NCBI RefSeq assembly: GCF_025685545.1
Contig: NZ_JAGSYC010000023.1
Location: forward strand, 124,001-188,000
Source: Granulicella paludicola
GTDB taxonomy: Bacteria > Acidobacteriota > Terriglobia > Terriglobales > Acidobacteriaceae
DNA: 64,000 nucleotides
Direction of reading: 5' to 3'
Part shown: piece after piece, positions 51,048-60,281 of the stretch
How positions within the stretch are numbered: the first letter of the stretch is position 1
Layout of the letters: each line of letters opens with the position of its first letter
Translations under genes and position numbers: made by a program
The notes under the pieces: generated by a model
Databases searched by the model: none
Seen by the model: the letters and a program-made list of their open reading frames with translations, nothing else
Told to the model about the DNA's origin: nothing

Positions 51048-52580
51048 CTAGAAAAGACCCAGCTTCGTGGTGCTGTAGCTGATCAGCTGACACTTTGTCT
51101 GCTGATAGTGGTCCAACATCATCAGATGGTTCTCTCGGCCAATACCGCTCTGCTTATACCCACCGAATGCTGCATGAGCCGGATAGTGGTGATAGCAGTT
51201 TGTCCACACGCGGCCGGCTTCGATGCCGCGACCAAACCGATAGGCGCGGTTCATATCGCGTGTCCACACGCCCGCACCCAGGCCATAGAGCGTATCGTTC
51301 GCGATCTCCAGCGCCTCATCGTCATTCTTGAAGGTAGTGACGGAGAGCACCGGTCCAAAGATCTCCTCCTGAAAGATCCGCATTTTATTGTTGCCCTTGA
51401 AGATAGTCGGCTCGATGTAAAACCCTCCGCTGAGATCGCCTTCCAGGCTGGTCGCCTTTCCACCAATCAATAGCTCGGCGCCCTCTTTCTGACCAAGGTC
51501 GAGATAAGACATGATCTTCTCAAATTGCTGCTTCGAAGCCTGCGCGCCGATCATCGTGGACATATCCAGCGGGTTACCCTGGCGGATGGTCTTTACTCTC
51601 TCTAGTGCGCGCTCCATGAACCGATCGTAAATAGACTCATGAATCAAGGCGCGGGATGGACAGGTGCAGACCTCGCCCTGGTTGAAAGCAAAGAGAGCCA
51701 GCCCCTCGAGCGCCTTATCGATGTAATCCTCTCCCTGCTGCATTACATCTTCGAAGAAGATGTTCGGCGATTTGCCGCCCAGCTCAAGCGTGACGGGGAT
51801 GATGTTCTCCGAGGCATACTGCATGATCATGCGGCCCGTTACAGTCGAGCCAGTGAACGCAACCTTATTGATGCGAGGATTCGTCGCCAGCGAATGACCC
51901 ACTTCACGGCCAAATCCGTTGACGATGTTGAGCACGCCGTCTGGCAGCAGATCCGCGATGAGTTCCATCAGGATGAGGATAGAAACTGGAGTCTGTTCCG
52001 CAGGCTTCAACACGACGCAGTTACCGGCAGCTAGAGCGGGCGCCACCTTCCAGGCAGCCATCAGCAGCGGAAAGTTCCAGGGAATGATCTGCCCGATCAC
52101 ACCCAGCGGTTCATGAAAGTGATAGGCGACTGTGTCGTGATCGATCTCGGAAATACCGCCCTGCTGTGCACGAATCGCGCCAGCGAAGTAACGAAAATGA
52201 TCGGCGGAGAGCGGTACGTCCGCTGCTGTCGTCTCGCGCAGAGGCTTGCCGTTATCCCACGTCTCAGCAGCGGCCAGAAGTGCAGTATTTTCATCGATTC
52301 GCTGCGCGATCTGCAGCAGCAGATTGGATCGCTCCGTGACCGACGTCTTCGCCCACGCCACCTTCGCTTTATGCGCGGCGTCGAGAGCCTTCTCCACATC
52401 CTTATCGTTGGAGCGCGGCACCTGGCAGAGCACCTTTCCAGTCACCGGTGTAATGTTGTCGAAGTACTGGCCATCCACAGGCTCTACCCAGTGGCCACCG
52501 ATAAAGTTACCGTAGCGTTTACGAAACGGCACCTCAAACCCAAAGTGCATCGGATCGATATGAACTGTTGCTGTCGCCAT
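51048..52580 (-). CDS. NAD-dependent aldehyde dehydrogenase (ExaC/AldB-type)
   Basis: A 510-residue cytoplasmic enzyme oxidising an aldehyde, probably acetaldehyde, to the acid. Family features: the cofactor site [31 protein letters not shown], the glycine motif [12 protein letters not shown], the general-base Glu in [12 protein letters not shown] and the catalytic Cys in [17 protein letters not shown]. The length and sequence resemble the acetaldehyde dehydrogenases of the ExaC/AcoD group. GGAG lies 5 bases before the ATG. DUF779 follows directly, and a divergent GAF/Fis regulator with palindromic sites lies upstream, a common arrangement for alcohol or acetoin-type utilisation genes. Confidence 0.96.
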   Translation of the reverse strand: MATATVHIDPMHFGFEVPFRKRYGNFIGGHWVEPVDGQYFDNITPVTGKVLCQVPRSNDKDVEKALDAAHKAKVAWAKTSVTERSNLLLQIAQRIDENTALLAAAETWDNGKPLRETTAADVPLSADHFRYFAGAIRAQQGGISEIDHDTVAYHFHEPLGVIGQIIPWNFPLLMAAWKVAPALAAGNCVVLKPAEQTPVSILILMELIADLLPDGVLNIVNGFGREVGHSLATNPRINKVAFTGSTVTGRMIMQYASENIIPVTLELGGKSPNIFFEDVMQQGEDYIDKALEGLALFAFNQGEVCTCPSRALIHESIYDRFMERALERVKTIRQGNPLDMSTMIGAQASKQQFEKIMSYLDLGQKEGAELLIGGKATSLEGDLSGGFYIEPTIFKGNNKMRIFQEEIFGPVLSVTTFKNDDEALEIANDTLYGLGAGVWTRDMNRAYRFGRGIEAGRVWTNCYHHYPAHAAFGGYKQSGIGRENHLMMLDHYQQTKCQLISYSTTKLGLF

Positions 52581-52687
52581 TTTGTCTCCCCAAAACGCTC
52601 GGCGTTCTTTCTTGATTCGTCCGAGCTATCTCGCGGATACATCCTGCGCCTGCCGGGAGACAGTTGCCAAGCGGAGCACAGCCGAGC

Positions 52688-52711
52688 GTCGCAATTTGCG
52701 ACAATGTCGAC
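52688..52711. promoter_or_regulatory. Overlapping palindromes, likely regulator binding site
   Basis: A 15-base perfect palindrome GTCGCAATTTGCGAC (52688-52702) overlaps an 11-base one, CGACAATGTCG (52699-52709), and TGTCGACA follows at 52705-52712. They lie in the divergent space between the dehydrogenase start (52580) and the GAF/Fis regulator start, the expected place for its operator. Confidence 0.55.
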
Positions 52712-52777
52712 AACCGCAACTCACCTGGCGTAGGCTCTCTTCGACGAGACGGAGAGGGAGGGAGCGACAGCCCGTTG

Positions 52778-53797
52778 ATGCGAGTCACGAACCATGCTCT
52801 GCAGCCTCGTACGGCTGCCTCCGAATTGATCGCAGCTTCCTGGCTTCGATGCCGACAGCAAGGGCTCTCCTCGCATCTGCATGTTCAGCAGCTGCTGCTG
52901 GAGCGGCGCCCGCTTGAGCTGCAGCAGGAACGCAGCCGACAGCTTCGTTTATTCGCTCTTCGTGAAATGCATCTCCTCGCACCGATGCTCTTCGGCAGCG
53001 GCAGAGTCATGCTACTGGCAGACGCGGAAGGCGTTGTGCTCGACGCGCAAGGCGATGATACCTTCCTCGGGAAGGCCCGCCAGGTCTCACTCACGCCCGG
53101 CGCATCGTGGCGCGAGCCCGTGGCTGGGACCAATGCCATAGGCGCCGCCATCGTCGAAGATCACTTCGTTCAAGTCGTCGGTGGCCAGCACTTCTTCGAT
53201 GAAAATCGCTTTCTCGCCTGCAGTGCAATGCCCATTCACACCCCGGGCGGAGCCCTTGCTGGCATTCTCGATATATCCGGCTATGCTCATGAGGCCGTAG
53301 CCCCCGCGGCACGGCTGGTTCGTCATGCTGTGGCGCATATTGAGCATTGCTGGGTCACTGAGTCGGCCCGAGACCTGCTGGTGCACCTGCATCAGCACCC
53401 CTCATGGCTGGGGACCCCCGATGAAGGTGTGCTGAGCTTTGAGGATGGGCTGCTGATAGGCGCCAACGGCCGAGCTCTGACCTTCCTCGGCCTTGCTCGC
53501 GCGGCGATCCGTAAGACAACATGGCGTGAGCTCTTCCAGCAAGAGCCACATCTGGGCCTACAGGAATTACACCCCATCTCAACCACTGGCCTACTGTACG
53601 CGAACATTGCACGCGCCTGCCGGGCGACTGCAAGAATCGCGGCATCTGAACCGCTGCACGCGCGGCCAAAGCATTTGGAGGATGTCAAGGACGAGGCCCT
53701 TCGGCAGGCGGTCACGTCTGAGCGCGGCAATATCGCAGCCGCAGCTCGCAAGCTCGGTATCCACCGCAGCACAGTCTACCGACGTCTCAATCGTTAA
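52778..53797 (+). CDS. GAF/Fis-type transcriptional regulator lacking an AAA+ domain
   Basis: A 339-residue regulator resembling the ends of AcoR-type activators. The N-terminal part (ASELIAASWLRCRQQGL) and GAF sensor (VMLLADAEGVVLDAQGDD; WREPVAGTNAIGAAIVEDHFVQVVGGQHFFDE) match; the C-terminus is a Fis-type helix-turn-helix (VTSERGNIAAAARKLGIHRSTVYRRLN). The central sigma-54 AAA+ ATPase domain (GAFTGA and Walker motifs) is absent, replaced by about 90 residues of PAS-like sequence (DEGVLSFEDGLLIGANGRALTFLG). It therefore cannot be a normal sigma-54 activator. The start may be ATG 52778 or TTG 52775, with GGAG at 52761-52764; an open frame reaches back to 52664. Divergent from the aldehyde dehydrogenase, which it probably controls. 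Confidence 0.85.
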   Translation: MRVTNHALQPRTAASELIAASWLRCRQQGLSSHLHVQQLLLERRPLELQQERSRQLRLFALREMHLLAPMLFGSGRVMLLADAEGVVLDAQGDDTFLGKARQVSLTPGASWREPVAGTNAIGAAIVEDHFVQVVGGQHFFDENRFLACSAMPIHTPGGALAGILDISGYAHEAVAPAARLVRHAVAHIEHCWVTESARDLLVHLHQHPSWLGTPDEGVLSFEDGLLIGANGRALTFLGLARAAIRKTTWRELFQQEPHLGLQELHPISTTGLLYANIARACRATARIAASEPLHARPKHLEDVKDEALRQAVTSERGNIAAAARKLGIHRSTVYRRLNR

Positions 53798-54369
53798 CTG
53801 ACACAAACCAGGCGCTCAGCGACAAGGCCTGCGGAGATGAGAGCCGTGCACGATCTTCGCTCTCTTCTCACCTAGAACGAGGTTGTATTCTTTGGGAATC
53901 ACAATGCGAATGGCGTTGAGACTCAATCGCGTTCTTAGTCATCTTTATGCAAAAAATATTCCCTCGCTTTCGAAGTCAAAAGGCAAAAAAGCGATGAGGC
54001 GCACCTTTCATTCCGATTGGTGATACATCATCGTCTCTTGTGAGCTACGCTTATCGGCCGTTACCGATTTGCGTAAGTGCCCAGAGTCATGACCGGCGAC
54101 GAGTGCCGTAAAAATCCTGCGTTGCTTTCACCGATGCCTCAACATAGTGAAGCCATCAGGGAGAAAGTGCATGAACGTAATTGCACACCCTATCCGGCTC
54201 GTTCTTTGACAGTTTCCGAAGAACGCTCGCGATCTCGCAATCGAGCGCAGAAATTGCACTCAGACGTTAGCTCAAATCTGCCAAATACCACTTCGACTAA
54301 GCGACTTCCGCGCGACGAGGTTCTCAAGGGATTGCTGCAATACTAAGCCTCTTCTACGCAGCGATGAAT
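53798..54369. other. Gene-poor region between regulator and GH2 gene
   Basis: About 570 bases between convergent genes. One open frame with a GTG start (54077-54346, 89 codons, Ser/Arg-rich) has no recognisable family, signal or membrane segment, and no convincing ribosome binding site; I leave it uncalled. The base composition is more AT-rich around 53930-54000 than in the neighbouring genes, which may mean degraded or regulatory sequence. No terminator hairpin was found. Confidence 0.4.
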
Positions 54370-57300
54370 TTACTGCGTCTTCGCGTAAATATCCGCTTCG
54401 ACAATGCCAAGAATCGGTTTCGCCGGGTTACCCTTCGGCTCCGCCTGATCAACCCTGCCATTCACCTCGACGAGCGGGTGCGTCTCATGCAGATCGAGCG
54501 GCAGACCGGTTAGCTCGATGCGCAGCTTTGTCCCGGCACGCTTCGCCGCAAGAGGCAGGTTGATGTAGCCGAGGCTGGTGGGAGTGAGCCCTTCGTAAAC
54601 AAGTTCGCCATCCAGCGTGACGCGCAAAGGGTAGCGGCGAAGCCGGAAGGAGGTGAGCTTCAAATCCATCTCCATGGGCTCCGTCGGCTGGGCGAGCGTG
54701 TACTCGATCCACGCAGTCTGCAACGATGCCTCGACAGGACGCGTGTCAGCGGCAGCGTGCTTGATGGGCAGGCCGTCGGTGTCCATGTCCTTCAACGTAG
54801 TGGAAGCGTTAGTCCAGGCCGTGGTCTCGTTGTCATCATAGGACCTCGCAGCTTCGGAAGCATTCGCGCCAGCCGTCGCTGATGCGATCTCAACCGATCG
54901 CCGGATAACCTTGTACGACGGGCCCGCAGGAGTCGGACCCCGCTCCAGACGCAGCGGCAGCGCGGCCGCCGCATCGAAGTTACTCAAGCCGTCGTGTTCG
55001 ACAACAGCGCTGCTCTTGACCGTGATGCTCGCTGGCGAAAGGCCCTCGGCGTGAGCAGTAAGCTCAATAGTGCCGGGCGTCGTCGTAGAGCGCACCGAGA
55101 CCCTGTTGATGCCTCCTTCCACCGGAAGGTCCTGAGAGAGGATGTAATTATCCTCATGAAGGTACGGTGCGGCCTCCGTAGCAGCCATGCCGTCTGCCGC
55201 AACGGTCTGTGTATTTGCAGGCGCAGGCTTCGCCGATCCCTGCGCGATCCCGCCGCGCCACTCTGCCGGCCCCTTGAGTTGAAAATGCACCATGTTCAAC
55301 GCTGTTGGTACGCGACGTCCCAGCACATCCACGACTTCTACATCCACCAGGGCGAGGTCCGATCCATCCGCATGCATACCGCCGGGAGCTAGATGCGGGG
55401 TCAGCTTCAAACGCGCGGGCTTGCCTGCCGTCTCAAGTTCCGCATGAGCAGCCACCTTGCCGCTTGTGTCGTAAGCAATCGCCTGCAACACGCCGGGCTC
55501 ATACGCAACATCCGGGAACGTAAATAGGAAGTTGTTCGTAGCGTGCTTGCGACCCAATGACTGGCCGTTGAGCTTCAGCTCAACCTCCGGCGTATTCGCA
55601 ATCACGTACATCGTGCGAACCGTACCCTTCGCATAGTTCCAGTGCCCGGTGATGAACACACGCGGCTTCTCAGGAAGCACCCATCCATCCCACATTACCT
55701 GATGCGCGAAGAAGGCGTCCTTCGGAATGCGCATGGCATCGACCTCACCAGAACGGCGATAGTTGTTGTCTCCGCGGAAGTGCGAGTTCTCGTCGATCCA
55801 GCTGATATTCACGCCGCCAGCAGAGACGCGCTTCCCTGTGCCAGGGCGTGCACGATAGTAATCATCCCAGCGATAGACATCCTCGAGCGTGAAGCTGTCC
55901 TGATTGCGGTTGTAGAGCGGCGAATCCACATGGAAGGGCTCGGTCTGTTCGTTCCAGAACTTGCGAGCTCCTTCATCGCGGTTGTACTCGTGCGCCCACA
56001 GCGGCTTTGTGGAGGACTTATCGATATAGAGCATCTCGCCGCCATACATCGCCTTCTGCGAGGCGAGCATCTCTCGCGATCCGCTCGCGCGACCTCCATG
56101 CGGATCGAACTGCTCGCGCACAGCGAGCATGTCCTTCATATGCTCTTCGCTAATTCCTTTATTGCCGGACTCGTAGAAGAAGATCGAAGGATTGTTGCGG
56201 TTGTAGACCATGCTGTCGCGCATCAACTCCACGCGCGCCTGCCACTGCCGCCCCTTGGGATCGCCCTCGGCATCGCCCGCAGGCATCGACATCGGCAGCC
56301 CGACACGGTCCAATGATTCGATGTCCTGCTTGGAAGGAGTTACATGCATCCAGCGAACAAGGTCGGCGTTATCTTCGACCATCAAACCGTTTGAAAAGTC
56401 CGAAACCCACGGTGGCACATCGGTACCGAGCCCCGGCCACTCATTGGTACTGCGTGCGGCGTATCCATGCACCTGCAGCACACGGCCATTCAAAAAGACC
56501 ATGCCGTCGCGAAATTCCGTCTGCCTGAACCCTGTGCGGGTATTGACATCGTCCACGACATGGCCATCGATTAAAACACTCGTTACGACGCGATAAAGAT
56601 AACCATATCCCCAGCTCCAGAAGTGCAGCCCCTTCCCTGCCATCTGCGTAGTAAATACCTGCGTCTGCCCCGGCGGCAAAGCGCTTTCCGGCGAGGTGGC
56701 CGTAGCGACCACTTTAGCCTGAGCATCAAGCACTTTCACTAGTAGCTTCACCTTGGCTGCGGAGCTTCCATCGTTGCGGACTTGCGACTCCACGTGAATG
56801 TCGGCGCGATGCCCAGGGAGATCAAAGTGATCAGCCCAGACGTAGACGCCGGTGGTGCCTAACGAAGAGTAGAGCGGCAGCGTCTGATAGACAGGCGTCG
56901 TAATGTGCAGCCAAACTCGCTTGTTGATTCCACCGAAGTTCGAATAGAAGTTGTTGTTGTTCCATTGGATAGTGGCGTTGGTAGCCTTCTCGCGATAATC
57001 CCAGCGATTGTCCGTGCGCACCGCGAGCACGTTTTCTCCATTTGTAAGATACGGTGTGAGGTCGAAGCCAAAAGCCGCAACGCCATTCTCGCTGAGCCCC
57101 AGCCGATGCCCGTTCAGATACACCTTGGCGGCCTGGCGCACGCCTTCGAACTCCACAAAGACCTTTCGCTCCCCATGAGCTGGGGGCAGACGAAAGTGCT
57201 TGCGGTACCAGGCGATTCCGGTCGGCTGATCGTGGATGGAGACGCGATAGGCAGAGTCCTCGTTCCATGCATGAGGAAGCGTTACATGCTTCCACGCAGC

Positions 57301-57444
57301 ATCATCGAAGCCAGGTTCGGCTGCCCCCGCGGGGTCACCCGTCGCAAGCAGCCAACCCATATCGAAGTTACTGTGTGTGCGCTGCGCATGCAGGGTAGCA
57401 GTGAAGTACGCGAGAAGTAGAAGGCCAAAAATTGAGTGTCGAAT
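54370..57444 (-). CDS. Exported GH2 glycosidase with probable ATT start
   Basis: A large GH2 enzyme (1024 residues if the ATT start is right) with sugar-binding, Ig-like, TIM-barrel and further C-terminal beta domains. The N-terminal domain begins FDMGWLLATGDPAGAAEPGFDD and continues VTLPHAWNEDSAY. The barrel has a probable nucleophile in AHEYNRDEG. At the acid/base position the usual GNE is replaced: IFFYESGNKGI, so the Glu three residues earlier may serve. The first ATG (57360) lies inside the mature domain and leaves no signal peptide. In frame upstream, a full signal (RHSIFGLLLLAYFTATLHAQ) begins at an ATT at 57442-57444 with AAAGGA 9 bases before it; no ATG, GTG or TTG is available. The start is inferred. 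Confidence 0.85.
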   Translation of the reverse strand: MRHSIFGLLLLAYFTATLHAQRTHSNFDMGWLLATGDPAGAAEPGFDDAAWKHVTLPHAWNEDSAYRVSIHDQPTGIAWYRKHFRLPPAHGERKVFVEFEGVRQAAKVYLNGHRLGLSENGVAAFGFDLTPYLTNGENVLAVRTDNRWDYREKATNATIQWNNNNFYSNFGGINKRVWLHITTPVYQTLPLYSSLGTTGVYVWADHFDLPGHRADIHVESQVRNDGSSAAKVKLLVKVLDAQAKVVATATSPESALPPGQTQVFTTQMAGKGLHFWSWGYGYLYRVVTSVLIDGHVVDDVNTRTGFRQTEFRDGMVFLNGRVLQVHGYAARSTNEWPGLGTDVPPWVSDFSNGLMVEDNADLVRWMHVTPSKQDIESLDRVGLPMSMPAGDAEGDPKGRQWQARVELMRDSMVYNRNNPSIFFYESGNKGISEEHMKDMLAVREQFDPHGGRASGSREMLASQKAMYGGEMLYIDKSSTKPLWAHEYNRDEGARKFWNEQTEPFHVDSPLYNRNQDSFTLEDVYRWDDYYRARPGTGKRVSAGGVNISWIDENSHFRGDNNYRRSGEVDAMRIPKDAFFAHQVMWDGWVLPEKPRVFITGHWNYAKGTVRTMYVIANTPEVELKLNGQSLGRKHATNNFLFTFPDVAYEPGVLQAIAYDTSGKVAAHAELETAGKPARLKLTPHLAPGGMHADGSDLALVDVEVVDVLGRRVPTALNMVHFQLKGPAEWRGGIAQGSAKPAPANTQTVAADGMAATEAAPYLHEDNYILSQDLPVEGGINRVSVRSTTTPGTIELTAHAEGLSPASITVKSSAVVEHDGLSNFDAAAALPLRLERGPTPAGPSYKVIRRSVEIASATAGANASEAARSYDDNETTAWTNASTTLKDMDTDGLPIKHAAADTRPVEASLQTAWIEYTLAQPTEPMEMDLKLTSFRLRRYPLRVTLDGELVYEGLTPTSLGYINLPLAAKRAGTKLRIELTGLPLDLHETHPLVEVNGRVDQAEPKGNPAKPILGIVEADIYAKTQ

Positions 57445-57453
57445 GTCTCGAAT

Positions 57454-57459
57454 TCCTTT
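57454..57459 (-). promoter_or_regulatory. Ribosome binding site placing the GH2 start at ATT
   Basis: AAAGGA on the minus strand, 9 bases before the ATT at 57442-57444. No in-frame ATG, GTG or TTG lies between it and the signal-peptide core, so it argues for initiation at ATT, provided the base at that position is not a sequence error for ATG. Confidence 0.5.
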
Positions 57460-57504
57460 GGATAAGGACCATTAAAATCAAGATGTTGTCCGCAGAAAAT
57501 ATTT

Positions 57505-57660
57505 ATGGACTACCTGTTGCTTCCGGTTGTCGTCTTTTCTGTGGTGGTTTCGTCCCACGCTGCAAGGGTCGCAGCGCCAGCAGTTTCTTCCGCCGTTCAC
57601 AGCCCGGTAACGCTGGTCGACGATGGTTGCTTATGTACGAACGCGGTGGAGCGGAATAGT
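57505..57660 (+). pseudogene. Possible remnant of an exported polysaccharide-lyase-like gene start
   Basis: An open stretch reading like a signal peptide (MDYLLLPVVVFSVVVSSHAA) and a short Ala/Val-rich linker followed by HSPVTLVDDG, which resembles the start of mature rhamnogalacturonan-lyase-type proteins. After this the frame loses any such likeness and no domain follows before the MFS gene. It may be a truncated gene end left by deletion, or chance. The rest of 57661-57939 shows nothing I recognise except the MFS upstream region. Confidence 0.25.
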
Positions 57661-57939
57661 CGACGTAGTTGCGTGTCTCCATGGCCAGCAGCGTTCGTAT
57701 TGGAATTCAGATTCATGGGTTTCTCGCCCGTGTCGCCTTCAAATGTCTATCGAGGCGCGACATGAACGGTAGGGTACTCGACGCAGCACTGTCAATAGAA
57801 AATTTATTTCCATTCAGAACGTGTAGCCTTCTGGCGGATTCAGAGTGCTGTCGATGTTACGCACGTTTTCGCGTCAATGTCTCAGTGTGGTTTTATTGGA
57901 GAGCGAAAAACTCCCGCGGCATCAAGCGGCAAGGCCACC

Positions 57940-59247
57940 ATGCAAAATACATCCCACCCTGAAACACGCCCGCCTCGGACTCGTCGCCGTTGGCGCATCG
58001 CATGGTTGCTTGGCTTCGGCGTCTTGGTGAATTATTTCGATCGAGTGAACCTGTCGGTTTCGCACGCAGCGCTGTACGCGACCTTTGGCATCTCCAACAT
58101 CACCTTTGGCTATCTGTCCGGCGCTTACAACTGGACCTATGCCATGTGCCAGCTGCCTGTGGGCGTGCTGCTCGATCGTCTTGGGGTACGCAAAGTAGGA
58201 AGGCTTAGCACATTCCTATGGAGCATCGCTTCGTTTGCTGCAGCAATCACACCGAACATCGGCGGGTTCTTCGGGGCGCGGTTTCTTCTGGGGGTCGGCG
58301 AGGCTCCAACGTTTCCAGGGAATGCGAAGGCCATTGGCCTTTGGTTCCCGTCGCAGGAAAGGAGCTTTGCCACTTCGATTTTCGATGCCGCCGCTAAGCT
58401 GGCCTCCGCGATCGGTGTCCCGCTCATCGGTATCCTTTTGCTGAAGATTGGCTGGCGGATGAGCTTCGCCGCGACCGGAGTTTTAAGTCTTCTATATTTT
58501 GGACTTTTTACGAAGATCTACCGCGACCCCCAGGATGATCCGGACCTTAGCCAGGAGGAGCGCCTCTATATTGCGGACGCAGCAGATCCGACTGACGGGG
58601 CCAGCGAAGAACGGGGTTCGCTCGGATACTTGATCCGGCAGAAAAAAGTGCTTGGCTTGGCCATCGGCTTCGGAGCCTATAACTACGTCTTCTATCTACT
58701 GCTGACATGGCTGCCAAGCTACCTCTCCTCTGCCCTCCACATCGATCTTTTACACTCGTTTCTCTACACAGGCGTTCCCTGGATCTTCGCGACCTTCACG
58801 GACCTCGGCGCGGGTCTCGCATCCGACGCCCTGATTCAGCGAGGTTGGGACGCAAGCAAAGTCCGCAGAACGTTCCTGATTTGCGGCACGGCATTTGGGC
58901 TTGGCATTGTTGGAGCAGCCGAAGCGCACACCGCTCTGAGGGCACTCTTCTGGATCAGCATGTCGATCGGCGGACTCGCGGCGGCCTCCCCGATCGGATG
59001 GACTTTGCCTTCAATGATTGCTCCGCGCGGTCGAGCGGGCACAGTGGGAGGAATCATCAACCTCTCGAATCAGCTTTCGGGTATCGCTGCGCCGATCGTT
59101 ACCGGCTATGTGGTGACGATCACCAAGTCGTACACGTGGGCATTCGGGATCTCTGCGATCTATCTTCTGATCGGCATTGCGAGTTACATCTTCCTGCTCG
59201 GCAAGATTGAACCTGTGCCGCCTGAGCCAATCAGCGAGTCCTTGTAG
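57940..59247 (+). CDS. MFS transporter, anion:cation symporter (ACS) type
   Basis: A 435-residue inner-membrane symporter with twelve predicted helices. Family features: first helix IAWLLGFGVLVNYFDRVNLSVS with the ACS-typical NYFDRVNLS, the motif-A loop LLDRLGVRKVGR, RFLLGVGEAPTFPGNAKAIGLWFP, and a central cytoplasmic loop (KIYRDPQDDPDLSQEE). Members move hexuronates, glucarate, galactarate or related organic anions with protons. ATG 57940 is preferred over 57877 because AAGG lies 5 bases upstream and upstream residues show no sense. Its 3' end overlaps the stop of the convergent MBL gene by 17 bases. Neighbouring dehydrogenases fit uptake of a sugar acid, not proven. Confidence 0.92.
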   Translation: MQNTSHPETRPPRTRRRWRIAWLLGFGVLVNYFDRVNLSVSHAALYATFGISNITFGYLSGAYNWTYAMCQLPVGVLLDRLGVRKVGRLSTFLWSIASFAAAITPNIGGFFGARFLLGVGEAPTFPGNAKAIGLWFPSQERSFATSIFDAAAKLASAIGVPLIGILLLKIGWRMSFAATGVLSLLYFGLFTKIYRDPQDDPDLSQEERLYIADAADPTDGASEERGSLGYLIRQKKVLGLAIGFGAYNYVFYLLLTWLPSYLSSALHIDLLHSFLYTGVPWIFATFTDLGAGLASDALIQRGWDASKVRRTFLICGTAFGLGIVGAAEAHTALRALFWISMSIGGLAAASPIGWTLPSMIAPRGRAGTVGGIINLSNQLSGIAAPIVTGYVVTITKSYTWAFGISAIYLLIGIASYIFLLGKIEPVPPEPISESL

Positions 59248-60277
59248 CCGCCGCATAATGCTTCACGGCGTGGGTGCGAGTGTTCAGTACCTCAAAACTG
59301 CCATCTGATTTTGCCGTTAGCTCCAGGGAATAACCCGCGTCAGTCCCTGGCAGATTGGCTATATATGCCAGCGCACTATTCTTATTCCCTGATTCGGTCG
59401 AGTAGTGAAGTTGCCATAGCGTTTCGAGGCTTGCAGAATGTGCATAAGTTTCGAACGTTGCAGGAGATCCGCCCTTGGCTTCGCCGTTATCCATGATCGC
59501 GATGCGCGGATGAATCGCGTAGACGAGCGCGGGGCTGGAACTCTGATACCAGCCGTGATGCGAGACGATATCGATGTCTACATCTCCCAGCCTATTCGTA
59601 GGACACATAAGCTGCACCTCTTTGTCCCAGGTCAGGTCGCCAAGATCAAGCACTCTCAGCCGACCGAAGGTAATCTCGACTCCAAGCGATCGAGAGTTCT
59701 CCGTCTGATCTGCGGGGCGCTGCTGTGTTGTCTTGCAGATCTCATTTGGCCGACCAGCGTCGTCGAGTGGCCGTTTCAGGAGTTCCCCATCAGCGCTGAC
59801 GACTGTGACCTTCATTCCCTGAATCGGGAGGACATCGCCAGGATGAACGGTCAACCGCTTGAATGACCCTTGCGAGATGGCCTTTTGATACTCGGCAAAG
59901 CCATGCTCCGTGATGCCCTGATCGAACTCACGATTTGGACCGTGATCAATGAATGTGCCTACCGGAATTCTTGAGACCAGCTGGGGAACCCCACCCACAT
60001 GATCGTCATGGTAGTGCGTCAGCAAAACGTAGTCGATCTTTGCTATACCCTCATGCTTCGCCGCTGCGACGATCCGATCAGCATCCCGACCTTTGTTTCC
60101 CGGCCAGCCCGTATCGATCAGCAGGGATTGACCCGCAGGAGTGATGAAGAGCGTCGCCTGACCGCCTTCAACATCTACGAAGACGATCTTCAAATCACGG
60201 GCGACCTGCGCGGACATAGGGACAAATGAGAAAGTGGCAAGCAGGACGAACGGCAACACCTTACGGAACAAAGTCAT
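59231..60277 (-). CDS. Exported MBL-fold metallohydrolase
   Basis: A 348-residue secreted metallo-beta-lactamase-fold hydrolase of the ComEC/Rec2-like group. Signal peptide (VLPFVLLATFSFVPMSAQ), then the zinc motif LLTHYHDDHVGG (HxHxDH), an early IDTGWPG, LDLGDLTWDKE and DIVSHHGWYQSSSP. Function in this family ranges over lactonases, phosphodiesterases and nucleases; the substrate here is unknown. The open frame reaches 60319, but ATG 60275-60277 with the signal peptide is chosen. It ends the alcohol dehydrogenase / SDR / MBL run, 4 bases after the SDR stop, and overlaps the convergent MFS gene by 17 bases. Confidence 0.88.
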   Translation of the reverse strand: MTLFRKVLPFVLLATFSFVPMSAQVARDLKIVFVDVEGGQATLFITPAGQSLLIDTGWPGNKGRDADRIVAAAKHEGIAKIDYVLLTHYHDDHVGGVPQLVSRIPVGTFIDHGPNREFDQGITEHGFAEYQKAISQGSFKRLTVHPGDVLPIQGMKVTVVSADGELLKRPLDDAGRPNEICKTTQQRPADQTENSRSLGVEITFGRLRVLDLGDLTWDKEVQLMCPTNRLGDVDIDIVSHHGWYQSSSPALVYAIHPRIAIMDNGEAKGGSPATFETYAHSASLETLWQLHYSTESGNKNSALAYIANLPGTDAGYSLELTAKSDGSFEVLNTRTHAVKHYAAATRTR

Positions 60278-60281
60278 ACCT

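Noticed and set aside
54077-54346. 89-codon open frame starting with GTG
   Set aside because: No family, signal, or binding site; Ser/Arg-rich composition; could be chance in non-coding sequence.
59231-59247. 17-base overlap of the convergent MFS and MBL genes as a possible frameshift
   Set aside because: Both C-termini read normally and short convergent overlaps are common; no family residues are lost.
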